Below are positions 13,897 through 20,936 of a stretch of 20,936 nucleotides of DNA, piece after piece. The number at the start of each line of letters is the position of its first letter. Within the stretch, counting starts at the first letter, position 1. This DNA comes from a virus, in IMG/VR virus record IMGVR_UViG_3300046000_007471, positions 1 through 20,936 of that record; one strand, 5' to 3'. The position numbers and the translations under genes were made by a program. A model generated the notes under the pieces. That model saw only the letters and a program-made list of their open reading frames with translations, did no database searches and was not told the DNA's origin.

Positions 13897-14349
13897 ATGA
13901 AAGACCAAGAAACAACAAAAATGGAATTCTTAATGATGGTTAACGATAACATCATTGTACAAAGATTTTTCAATGTTAGAGATTTCAATTCGAAAGCTAA
14001 AAACTCTTATGAACTTTATGATTTCATAAAAGATTTTAAAGAAACATTGGAACGTGAATTCAAAATGAAATCAGTAACATATTTGTTAGACAACAATTAT
14101 GAAATTATGGGTAACCCTGAAATGTTAAATACGTCATATATAGACGGACCGGAATATTTTAACATTTTTATTAAACAAAATGATGTGACAATTTGTCATA
14201 GACAGTTCGATGCGAAAGTATACCCGCCTAAAATAAGATACACCGTAGACATACGTCCGCACATAAAAAGTTTACTTTACGGTTTAACTGACATTTTTTC
14301 ATCTGAAAATTTAACGTTTGAATTCGCCGGAGTTAAGACAAATCACTAA
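13897..14349 (+). CDS. Hypothetical protein between 5' nuclease and helicase, 150 residues
   Basis: I do not recognise this protein. It starts 8 bases after the nuclease gene in an A-rich context; a second in-frame ATG at 13921 (MEFLMMVNDNIIVQRFFNVR) is an equally plausible start and would give 142 residues. The look is an alpha/beta protein: an N-terminal hairpin (FLMMVNDNIIVQRFFNVRDF), a helix (YDFIKDFKETLEREFKM), and further strands (FNIFIKQNDVTICHRQFDAK, IRYTVDIRPHI). No membrane segment or known nucleic-acid motif is visible. The position in the replication/recombination block hints at an accessory role there, but the sequence does not show one. Confidence 0.7.
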   Translation: MKDQETTKMEFLMMVNDNIIVQRFFNVRDFNSKAKNSYELYDFIKDFKETLEREFKMKSVTYLLDNNYEIMGNPEMLNTSYIDGPEYFNIFIKQNDVTICHRQFDAKVYPPKIRYTVDIRPHIKSLLYGLTDIFSSENLTFEFAGVKTNH

Positions 14350-14359
14350 TATTTATAAA
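14350..14359 (+). promoter_or_regulatory. Candidate promoter: TATTTATAAA motif before the helicase gene
   Basis: TATTTATA at 14350-14357 lies immediately after the stop of the 150-residue gene and ends 19 bases before the helicase ATG at 14377. It shares the octamer with the sites at 9710 and 19207. No convincing -35 element is visible. A promoter here would start a helicase-nrdB-nrdA transcript. The evidence is recurrence and position only, in very AT-rich DNA. Confidence 0.3.
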
Positions 14360-14376
14360 ATACACTACTAAAAAAT

Positions 14377-15756
14377 ATGGCGTCTAATAAGAATTTTGAA
14401 TATCTCGGAAGTACTTTCCAAATACAATTACTAAACCAAATCATCATTGACAAAGACTTTGGAAGGTCAATTATAGACGTAATAGACACCAATTATTTTG
14501 AAAACAAATACTTCAAGTTAATCATACAAATGATTAAGGAGTATTATTCAAAATACGAACATACCCCAACTTTTGATACTTTAGAACAAATAACAAAGGC
14601 TGAGTTACAACAAGAAACAGTTTCTAAAATAGTTCTTGATACCATTAAAAAAATACAAGATTCACCAATCGAAGGTGGGGAATTTGTACAAGAAAAAGCT
14701 ATGAAGTTTTGTAAACAACAAGAATTACAAAAAGTCATGTCTAAGGCTCAAAAAATAATCGACGGTGGGGAATTTGAAAATTACGATACTTTAGAACAAT
14801 TAGTAAGAGAGGCGTTACAAGTAGGGGAGAGAGAAGATGGAATGGCAGACGTTTTCTCTAATTTAGATGAGGTTTTAAACGAAGATTATAGACATCCGAT
14901 ACCTATGGGTATTCCAGGAATCGACCGTCTTTTAAAAGGTGGTTTAGCCAAAGGTGAGATTGGAGTTATATTAGCACCAACAGGTGTTGGTAAATCAACA
15001 TTCTTGACTAAAATTTCGAACCACGCATATAATTTAGGATACAACGTTATTCAAATATTTTTTGAAGATAATCCTAAAATTATTCAAAGAAAACACATAA
15101 CTTTATGGACGAAGATTCATCCAGATGAGTTGACTTTGAAAAAAGAACAAGTAATGATTAAAGTTCAACAAATCAAAGATACTATGGAGAATAAATTAAT
15201 TCTCAAAAAGTTACCTTCTGATACATTAACCATGTTACAAATTAAAAATCAACTCAGAAAAATGATTGCTGACGGAATAAAACTTGATATGGTGTTGTTG
15301 GATTATATAGACTGTGTAGTACCTGATAAAAATTTAGGTGACGAGTGGAAGTCTGAAGGTTCTGTAATGAGAGGATTTGAGTCCATGTGTCACGAATTAA
15401 ACTTAGTTGGATGGACGGCAACACAAGGTAATAGAAGTTCAATATCTTCAGAAGTGGTTACTACCGACCAAATGGGTGGGTCAATTAAAAAGGCTCAAGT
15501 TGGTCACGTAATTATTTCAGTTGCTAAAACATTACAACAAAAAGAAATGAAATTAGCTACTATTGCGGTAACTAAATCACGTATTGGTGATGATGGAATT
15601 GTGTTCGAAAATTGCAAATTTGACAATGGTATGTTAGAAATTGATACCGAAAGTTCAGTAACCTTTTTAGGTTTAGAAGAACAAAATGAGCAAAGACAAA
15701 GAGATAGGGTTAAAGACCTTTTAGAAAAAAGAAAACAAAGAGAACAACAAAAATAA
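14377..15756 (+). CDS. gp41: Replicative DNA helicase, gp41/DnaB-like
   Basis: This is the hexameric 5'-3' helicase that unwinds the phage fork and partners with primase. The 459-residue protein is close to T4 gp41 (475). Residues ~5-110 form the DnaB-type N-terminal helical domain (FQIQLLNQIIIDKDFGRSII). The RecA-like motor follows: GIPGIDRLLKGGLAKGE (about 180-195), Walker A APTGVGKST at 200-208 with K206, the H1a-type glutamate in IQIFFEDN, Walker B MVLLDYID with D309, and motif H3 WTATQGNRSS. An arginine-finger area falls near TKSRIGDDG. The lysine/arginine-rich C-terminus (LEKRKQREQQK) may contact a partner. No primase (gp61) or loader (gp59) gene is recognisable nearby. It is followed 10 bases later by nrdB, which suggests one transcript for fork and dNTP supply. 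Confidence 0.92.
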   Translation: MASNKNFEYLGSTFQIQLLNQIIIDKDFGRSIIDVIDTNYFENKYFKLIIQMIKEYYSKYEHTPTFDTLEQITKAELQQETVSKIVLDTIKKIQDSPIEGGEFVQEKAMKFCKQQELQKVMSKAQKIIDGGEFENYDTLEQLVREALQVGEREDGMADVFSNLDEVLNEDYRHPIPMGIPGIDRLLKGGLAKGEIGVILAPTGVGKSTFLTKISNHAYNLGYNVIQIFFEDNPKIIQRKHITLWTKIHPDELTLKKEQVMIKVQQIKDTMENKLILKKLPSDTLTMLQIKNQLRKMIADGIKLDMVLLDYIDCVVPDKNLGDEWKSEGSVMRGFESMCHELNLVGWTATQGNRSSISSEVVTTDQMGGSIKKAQVGHVIISVAKTLQQKEMKLATIAVTKSRIGDDGIVFENCKFDNGMLEIDTESSVTFLGLEEQNEQRQRDRVKDLLEKRKQREQQK

Positions 15757-15766
15757 ATAAAAAAAT

Positions 15767-16714
15767 ATGGAAAAAATATTAAAAGAGAATCCAAACAGGT
15801 TTGTAATATTCCCGATAGAATATAACGATATATGGGAATATTATAAAAAACATCAAGCCGCGTTTTGGACTGCCGAGGAGATTGATTTAACGAATGATAT
15901 TCGTGATTGGGAAAATTTATCTGAAAATGAACAATATTTTATTAAAAATATATTGTCATTTTTCGCAGCATCAGATGGAATTGTTAATGAAAATTTGGCT
16001 GAGAATTTTTACAGAGAAGTGCAATACCCTGAAGCGAAGTTCTTTTACGGATTTCAACTTATGATGGAAAATATTCATAGTTTAATGTATTCATTATTAA
16101 TTGATACTTACATATCAAATGAAGATGAAAAACAAAAATGTTTCACCGCGTTAGATAATTTACCTGCGGTTCAGAAAAAGGCTAATTGGGCTTTAGATTG
16201 GATTAAAAATGCGTCTTTTGAGGAAAGATTAGTTGCTTTTGCGGCAGTTGAAGGTATATTCTTTTCAGGTTCATTTTGTTCTATTTTTTGGTTAAAATCA
16301 AGAGGGTTAATGCAAGGATTGTGTAACGCAAATTCTTTAATCTTCAAAGACGAGAATTTACATTGTGATTTTGCAATTCATTTATTAAATAATCATGTTG
16401 AAAATAAACCAAGTGAAAAAAGAATAAGAGAAATTTTATTATCCGCACTTGAAATTGAAAAAGAATTCATCACAGAATCATTACCGGTTTCTTTAATTGG
16501 TATGAATTCTAATTTAATGAAACAATATTTAGAATTTGTTGTTGATGGGTTATTAGTTAAATTTGGTTGTAAGAAACAATTCAACGTTGAACAACCATTT
16601 AAATTTATGGAACAAATTGCCGTTGAAACTAAGGGTAATTTCTTTGAGTCAAGAACTGTTGAATATCAAAAGGCGAAATTGAACGAAACAATTTCATTTG
16701 ATGATGAATTTTAA
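15767..16714 (+). CDS. nrdB: Ribonucleoside-diphosphate reductase, class I, small (beta) subunit
   Basis: NrdB carries the di-iron centre and tyrosyl radical that start ribonucleotide reduction. The 315-residue protein has all six expected metal ligands: D70 ([12 protein letters not shown]), E101 and H104 ([10 protein letters not shown]), E162 ([10 protein letters not shown]), E196 and H199 (KDENLHCDF). The radical tyrosine is Y108. The sequence style ([50 protein letters not shown]) matches the eukaryote-like R2 group, which is also common in Bacteroidota, not the E. coli/T4 type. The C-terminal peptide ISFDDEF resembles the R2 tail (FTLDADF in mouse) that docks onto the large subunit. It is encoded in the stretch overlapping the start of nrdA. 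The overlap supports equal, coupled production of the two subunits. Function and type are clear from sequence. Confidence 0.96.
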   Translation: MEKILKENPNRFVIFPIEYNDIWEYYKKHQAAFWTAEEIDLTNDIRDWENLSENEQYFIKNILSFFAASDGIVNENLAENFYREVQYPEAKFFYGFQLMMENIHSLMYSLLIDTYISNEDEKQKCFTALDNLPAVQKKANWALDWIKNASFEERLVAFAAVEGIFFSGSFCSIFWLKSRGLMQGLCNANSLIFKDENLHCDFAIHLLNNHVENKPSEKRIREILLSALEIEKEFITESLPVSLIGMNSNLMKQYLEFVVDGLLVKFGCKKQFNVEQPFKFMEQIAVETKGNFFESRTVEYQKAKLNETISFDDEF

Positions 16715-19160
16715 TTATAATTACGATATGATGTCTTTAAAAATAAAAAAAAGAAGTGGTGATGAAGTTTCTTTTAACCCACAAAAAATTTATAACCGTG
16801 TAAAAAGGGCGGCTAAAGGATTAAATGTTAATGCTGATGAAATATTCATCAAAGTAATAACATCAGTACCTGTTGAAGGTCAAATAACAACTAAGGAGTT
16901 AGATAAATTGGTATATGAGATAGCTGCGGCGTATACGGGAAGTCATCATGATTATTCAAGATTGGCGTCCTCAGTTGCGATTTCTACCTACCATAAAGAA
17001 ACAAACCCAAGTTTCAGTGAAACAATCCAAGAACTATACGAAAACGGTGTAGTTAATGAAGAATTAATACAAATTATACAAAATTACGGTAGTAAAAATA
17101 TTGATGATATAATTAATCATGAAAATGATTATAATTTTGATTTTTTTGCATGGAAATCTTTATCTGAGATGTATTTGTTGAAATTACCAAATGGTAAAAC
17201 AGTTGAAAGACCTCAACATATGTATATGAGAGTTGCTCTTTGGGTTACTAAATCATTTGAACAGGCGGTTGAGTATTATAAGTCATTATCAAATCAACTT
17301 ATATCACCAGCAACTCCAATTATGATTAATGCGGGAACTAAAGTACCTCAGTTAGCATCTTGTGTTTTACATTATAACGACTCAGACTCAAGAGAAGGGT
17401 TATTGGATACTATGAAAGATATCTCAACTTATTCGTCAGATGCTGCGGGTATAGGTTTATCTATGTCAAACATCAGAAGTAAAGAAAGTAGAATATCTTC
17501 ATCAGGAGGATATGCTGGTGGTTTATTAAAATATTTAAAAATAGTTAATGAATCCTTAAGATTTTTCAATCAACAAGGTAGAAGACCGGGAAGCGCAGCG
17601 ATTTATCTTGAACCTTGGCACAAAGACATAATCGATTTATTAGAAATTAAAAAGAATACAGGTGCTGAAGAATTAAGAGCAAGAGATTTATTTACTGCTT
17701 TATGGATTCCTGATAACTTTATGAGGGCGGTAAAGAACAATGAAGATTGGTATTTGTTCTGTCCTAACGATATTAAAAAGTCGGGTATAAAAGCACTTCA
17801 AGAATCCTACGGTCAAGAATACGAAAGTAATTATAAACTTGCGGTTTCTATGGGGTTAGGAAAAAAAGTTAAGGCTCAAGACATTTGGACAAAAATAGTG
17901 GAAGCTCAAATAGAAACAGGTGTGCCTTATTTGTGTTCAAAAGATAATGCTAACAAAAAAACAAACCACCAAAATATTGGTGTAATCAAACAATCAAATC
18001 TTTGTAATGAAATTTACCAATATACTGATGAGAAAACTACGGCAATTTGCACTCTTTCATCTATGGTATTGAAGAATTTTATTATTGATGGTAAGTTTGA
18101 ATTTAATTTATTATACAATGAAGTTAGAAAAGTTGTAAAAGCGTTAAACAAAGTAGTTGATATTAATAGTTACTCAACGGAGAAAGGTCGTAAAGGCGGT
18201 TTAGAACAAAGAGCAATTGCTATTGGAACACAAGGTTTGGCTGACGTTTTTTATTTGATGGATTATACTTTCACATCTGACGAGGCTAAAAAATTAAATA
18301 AAGATATTTTTGAAACAATTTATTTCGCGGCAATAAGTGAAAGTAATGAATTATGTAAAACAAAACAATACAAACCATATGAATTTTTTGATGGTTCTCC
18401 AATGTCAAAATGGATATTCCAATATGATATGTGGGGTTTAGATGAATCACAACTTTCAGGAATGTGGGATTGGAAATCTCTTAAAGAAGAGGTTAAAAAT
18501 CATGGAGTGTGTAATTCATTATTTACGGCTCAAATGCCTGTAGCATCTTCGGCCAAAATTACAGGTTCATACGAAATGACCGAACCAGCACACTCGGCAA
18601 TCTTTAACAGAAGAGTTGTAGGTGGGGAGATTATGATTGTTAACAAATACTTAATTAGTGATTTTGAAAAACTTGGAATTTGGTGTGAAGATTTAAAGAA
18701 TGAAATTATATTAAATGAAGGTTCAATTCAGAATATTAATTTTAACAACTACTTAGACCCTGAAGATAAAAACTACACTAAGAAAGTTAAACGAATTGAA
18801 CACTTAATTCCAAAATATAAAACTATTTGGGAAATTTCACAGAAAGAATTAATTGATATGGCGGCCGATAGAGCTCCTTTTATTGACCAATCACAATCAA
18901 TGAACATTTATATGGGTAATCCAACATTATCTAAAATTACATCATCTCACTTTAGAGCTTGGGAAAAAGGTTTAAAGACTTTATGTTATTACGTTAGAAC
19001 TAAAGCAATTTCAACAGGGGCTAAACACTTGGCGGTTGATATTTCTAAAATTAACAAACCTAAACCAACACCAGAACCACCAAAAGTTGATTATAGTGAT
19101 ATGAATTTACCTCCGAAACCTGAGAACAGTCAATTCGATTGTTTTGGATGTTCTTCCTAA
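16701..19160 (+). CDS. nrdA: Ribonucleoside-diphosphate reductase, class I, large (alpha) subunit
   Basis: NrdA reduces ribonucleoside diphosphates to deoxy forms for phage DNA synthesis. About 819 residues follow the ATG at 16701; ATGs at 16704, 16728 and 16731 are possible starts (an upstream TTG at 16698 is less likely). An N-terminal ATP-cone ([20 protein letters not shown], residues ~12-100) implies dATP/ATP overall-activity control. Catalytic residues are present: C221 ([10 protein letters not shown]) and C450 (AICTLSS) as the redox pair, and N433-x-C435-x-E437 (SNLCNEI) with the thiyl-radical cysteine. [34 protein letters not shown] and the phosphate-binding region [12 protein letters not shown] match class Ia enzymes of the eukaryote-like group. 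A swinging C-terminal tail ends C814-F-G-C817 for re-reduction by thioredoxin/glutaredoxin. The gene overlaps nrdB by 14 bases and ends before a strong terminator. Confidence 0.96.
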   Translation: MMNFNYNYDMMSLKIKKRSGDEVSFNPQKIYNRVKRAAKGLNVNADEIFIKVITSVPVEGQITTKELDKLVYEIAAAYTGSHHDYSRLASSVAISTYHKETNPSFSETIQELYENGVVNEELIQIIQNYGSKNIDDIINHENDYNFDFFAWKSLSEMYLLKLPNGKTVERPQHMYMRVALWVTKSFEQAVEYYKSLSNQLISPATPIMINAGTKVPQLASCVLHYNDSDSREGLLDTMKDISTYSSDAAGIGLSMSNIRSKESRISSSGGYAGGLLKYLKIVNESLRFFNQQGRRPGSAAIYLEPWHKDIIDLLEIKKNTGAEELRARDLFTALWIPDNFMRAVKNNEDWYLFCPNDIKKSGIKALQESYGQEYESNYKLAVSMGLGKKVKAQDIWTKIVEAQIETGVPYLCSKDNANKKTNHQNIGVIKQSNLCNEIYQYTDEKTTAICTLSSMVLKNFIIDGKFEFNLLYNEVRKVVKALNKVVDINSYSTEKGRKGGLEQRAIAIGTQGLADVFYLMDYTFTSDEAKKLNKDIFETIYFAAISESNELCKTKQYKPYEFFDGSPMSKWIFQYDMWGLDESQLSGMWDWKSLKEEVKNHGVCNSLFTAQMPVASSAKITGSYEMTEPAHSAIFNRRVVGGEIMIVNKYLISDFEKLGIWCEDLKNEIILNEGSIQNINFNNYLDPEDKNYTKKVKRIEHLIPKYKTIWEISQKELIDMAADRAPFIDQSQSMNIYMGNPTLSKITSSHFRAWEKGLKTLCYYVRTKAISTGAKHLAVDISKINKPKPTPEPPKVDYSDMNLPPKPENSQFDCFGCSS

Positions 19161-19170
19161 ATAAGACAAT

Positions 19171-19197
19171 AATCCCGACAACATGTCGGGATTTTTT
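19171..19197 (+). terminator. Intrinsic terminator after nrdA
   Basis: A perfect 10-bp stem pairs 19171-19180 (AATCCCGACA) with 19184-19193 (TGTCGGGATT); the loop is ACA, or 5 bases if the last pair is open. The T run is 19192-19197. It begins 11 bases after the nrdA stop and closes the replication/dNTP block before the baseplate genes resume. Confidence 0.9.
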
Positions 19198-19206
19198 ATT
19201 TTTATC

Positions 19207-19214
19207 TATTTATA
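19207..19214 (+). promoter_or_regulatory. Candidate promoter: TATTTATAG motif before gp25
   Basis: TATTTATA at 19207-19214 lies 10 bases past the nrdA terminator and ends 31 bases before the gp25 ATG. A second similar octamer, TATTTATT, is at 19233-19240, closer to the start. Because the terminator should stop upstream transcripts, gp25-gp6 needs a promoter in this 48-base stretch, and this motif is the best candidate. It is shared with the sites at 9710 and 14350. Confidence 0.35.
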
Positions 19215-19245
19215 GAAAATAATCGCAACATATATTTATTACTGA

Positions 19246-19704
19246 ATGGCTCAAGCTCAAACATATGGTATTAATTTTCCCTTTAGGGATTCTTTTGATG
19301 GGAATTATTTGGACTTATCTGAAACTTCACAAGAAGAGATTAGAACTGATTTAATACATTTATTATTAACAAGAAAAGGAACTAGATATTATTTACCTGA
19401 TTTTGGTACTAGATTATATGAATATATTTTTGAACCTCTTGACGGACCTACTTTTTCAGAGATTGAAACAGAAATAAGGGATTCTGTTGGAGAATATATA
19501 CCGGGTATAACAATTACTAGTATTCAAATAACAGACGCGTCTTTAGGTGAGGAAGATAAAGGTACATTCATTAACGATAATGACGAAAGAATTTATAGAG
19601 TTCCTGGAATAGGTACTAAAGAACATACCGCAAAAATTAAAATCGATTACGTAATTAACAGTGATGTGTTCAATGCAAGCGATTTCGTAATTATTAATAT
19701 TTAA
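19246..19704 (+). CDS. gp25: Baseplate wedge protein gp25-like
   Basis: gp25 is a small wedge protein that nucleates sheath assembly at the baseplate; relatives occur in all contractile tails and in type VI secretion (TssE). The 152-residue product, somewhat longer than T4 gp25 (132), carries the GPW/gp25 signature: EIRTDLIHLLLTRKGTRYY followed by LPDFGTRLYEYIFEPLDGP, with the conserved leucine-rich helix, the basic K/R-G-T-R turn and the P-x-F-G-x-x-L motif. Further helix and strands (FSEIETEIRDSVGEYIPGIT, AKIKIDYVI) fit the fold. A short acidic insertion (LGEEDKGTFINDNDER) accounts for the extra length. It is 5 bases upstream of gp6, the wedge partner it touches in the T4 baseplate. Confidence 0.92.
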   Translation: MAQAQTYGINFPFRDSFDGNYLDLSETSQEEIRTDLIHLLLTRKGTRYYLPDFGTRLYEYIFEPLDGPTFSEIETEIRDSVGEYIPGITITSIQITDASLGEEDKGTFINDNDERIYRVPGIGTKEHTAKIKIDYVINSDVFNASDFVIINI

Positions 19705-19709
19705 AAGAA

Positions 19710-20936
19710 ATGGCAAATAAGAAAATATCTTACACAACTCGTGATTTTCAGTCAATCAGAACTGAACTTATAAATTTTACAAAAACTTACTATCCTGATT
19801 TAATTGAAAACTTTAATGATGCGTCAGTTTTTTCTGCCTTGTTAGATTTAAACGCTGCGGTTACCGATAATTTACAGTTCAATATAGATAGAAGTATACA
19901 AGAAACTGTTTTACAATATGCACAACAACGTTCTTCAATATATAATATAGCTAGAAATTATGGATTAAAGATACCTGGACAAAGACCTTCAGTTTCATTA
20001 GTTGATTTTTCAATTACTGTTCCTGCGTTTGGTGATAAAGAAGATTTGAGGTATTGTGGTATTTTGAGAAGAGGTTCACAAGTAAATGGTGGTGGGCAAG
20101 TCTTTGAAACTGTTTATGATATAGATTTCGCATCGCCAGTAAATTCCGAAGGTTACCCTAACAGATTAAAAATACCTAATTTTGATGCCAACAATAAATT
20201 ACTTAACTACACAATCTTAAAAAGAGAAACTGTAGTTAATGGATTAACTAAAGTATTCAAAAGAGTTATCACACCAAATGATGTAAGACCTTTTTTTGAG
20301 CTTTTTTTACCTGAAAAAAATGTCTTAGGTGTTACAAGTGTACTTTTAAAAGATGGTACACAATACGCTGATGTACCAACAGTACAAGAATTTTTAGGTG
20401 CTGATGATAGATGGTATGAAGTTAAAGCTTTAATTGAAGATAGAGTTTTTATTGAAGACCCTACAAAAGTTTCAGACCAACCTGGTACAAAAGTGGGTAA
20501 GTATATTCAAACAAATACTAAATTTATAACTGAGTATACTCCTGAAGGATTTTTAAAAATGACTTTTGGAGGAGGGTCACAATCGGCAGATGAACAATTA
20601 CGAGAATTTGCAAGAAATGGGTTCAAATTAGATTTATACAAATACTCAAATAACCTTGGATTAGGAAGTACTTTGAAAGGTAATACAACTCTATTTGTAC
20701 AATATAGAATAGGTGGTGGTATTAATAGTAATTTAGGTGTGAATGCAATTACTCAAATTGGTACTATAAGTTTTTCAGTAAATGGGCCTTCAGATACTGT
20801 TAATACGAGTGTTATAAATTCTTTAAGATGTACAAATGTTGTTGCCGCAATTGGAGGGGCTAACGCTCCAACAATAGAAGAAGTTAGAAATTTAGTAGCG
20901 TTTAATTTTGCGGCTCAAAACAGAGCGGTAACGGTT
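19710..20936 (+). CDS. gp6: Baseplate wedge protein gp6-like (baseplate J family), 3' end missing
   Basis: An open frame of 409 codons runs from the ATG at 19710 to the last base of the window without a stop. It is the N-terminal part of a gp6/baseplate J-like wedge protein, which in T4 (660 residues) forms the ring of the baseplate together with gp7, gp25 and gp53. The N-terminal helices match the family: TTRDFQSIRTELINFTKTYY, NDASVFSALLDLNAAVTDNL, then YAQQRSSIYNIARNYGLKIP. A beta-rich middle follows (SLVDFSITVPAFG, ILRRGSQVNGGGQVFE). Near the window end, TIEEVRNLVAFN with QNRAVTV corresponds to the conserved 'E-x-x-R ... R-A-V-T' segment of baseplate J proteins. Spacing from gp25 (5 bases) implies co-translation in a wedge operon. 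Confidence 0.88.
   Translation, partial: MANKKISYTTRDFQSIRTELINFTKTYYPDLIENFNDASVFSALLDLNAAVTDNLQFNIDRSIQETVLQYAQQRSSIYNIARNYGLKIPGQRPSVSLVDFSITVPAFGDKEDLRYCGILRRGSQVNGGGQVFETVYDIDFASPVNSEGYPNRLKIPNFDANNKLLNYTILKRETVVNGLTKVFKRVITPNDVRPFFELFLPEKNVLGVTSVLLKDGTQYADVPTVQEFLGADDRWYEVKALIEDRVFIEDPTKVSDQPGTKVGKYIQTNTKFITEYTPEGFLKMTFGGGSQSADEQLREFARNGFKLDLYKYSNNLGLGSTLKGNTTLFVQYRIGGGINSNLGVNAITQIGTISFSVNGPSDTVNTSVINSLRCTNVVAAIGGANAPTIEEVRNLVAFNFAAQNRAVTV

Noticed and set aside
16698-16700. TTG at 16698 as nrdA start
   Set aside because: ATG codons follow immediately at 16701 and 16704, with more at 16728 and 16731; a TTG start is not needed, and the ATP-cone begins only after 16731.
1-20936. tRNA genes, CRISPR arrays, insertion sequences, integrase or att sites
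   Set aside because: Gaps between genes are all under about 100 bases and hold only terminators and short AT-rich leads; no cloverleaf, regularly spaced repeats, or transposase/integrase motifs were seen.

Overview
The window is a densely packed, AT-rich, all-plus-strand segment of a T4-like (contractile-tailed, tevenvirus-related) bacteriophage genome. Recognisable members are the baseplate wedge proteins gp53, gp25 and gp6, a gp32-type single-stranded-DNA-binding protein, a UvsX recombinase, a T4 RNase H-type 5' nuclease, a gp41/DnaB-type helicase and a class I ribonucleotide reductase (NrdB, NrdA). A host in the Bacteroidota is my inference, from three observations: starts are preceded by A-rich stretches rather than Shine-Dalgarno sequences, NrdA/NrdB are of the eukaryote/Bacteroidota-like type rather than the T4/E. 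coli type, and base composition is low in G+C.

Layout. (1) Bases 1-9691 are tail baseplate genes: the 3' part of a large protein combining an OmpA-like domain with a tail-tube/CIS-tube-like domain, then gp53 (LysM fold), then a giant 2270-residue hub-like protein that ends in a gp27/late-control-D-like region, a glucosaminidase-like module, a Pro/Thr linker and a small beta domain. (2) Bases 9732-10611 hold two overlapping genes of unknown function, closed by a strong intrinsic terminator. (3) Bases 10651-11608 form what looks like a self-contained gp32 unit: sigma70-like promoter, gp32, intrinsic terminator. (4) Bases 11627-19160 are a replication, recombination and nucleotide-supply run: an unknown 81-residue gene, uvsX, 5' nuclease, an unknown 150-residue gene, gp41-like helicase, nrdB, nrdA, closed by a third terminator. 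(5) From 19246 the baseplate resumes with gp25 and the 5' part of gp6, which runs off the window end.

How it fits together. gp32, UvsX, helicase and 5' nuclease would act at the phage replication fork and in recombination-dependent replication, while NrdAB supplies dNTPs. The baseplate genes build the wedges (gp53, gp25, gp6) and the central hub and tube start. The unusual points are the replication block lying between two baseplate blocks, a cysteine-free gp32 with a bacterial-SSB-like C-terminal tip, and a tail that seems to carry peptidoglycan-related folds with altered key residues (OmpA-like, glucosaminidase-like). I see no tRNA, CRISPR, insertion sequence, integrase or attachment site. 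No gene-free stretch exceeds about 100 bases.
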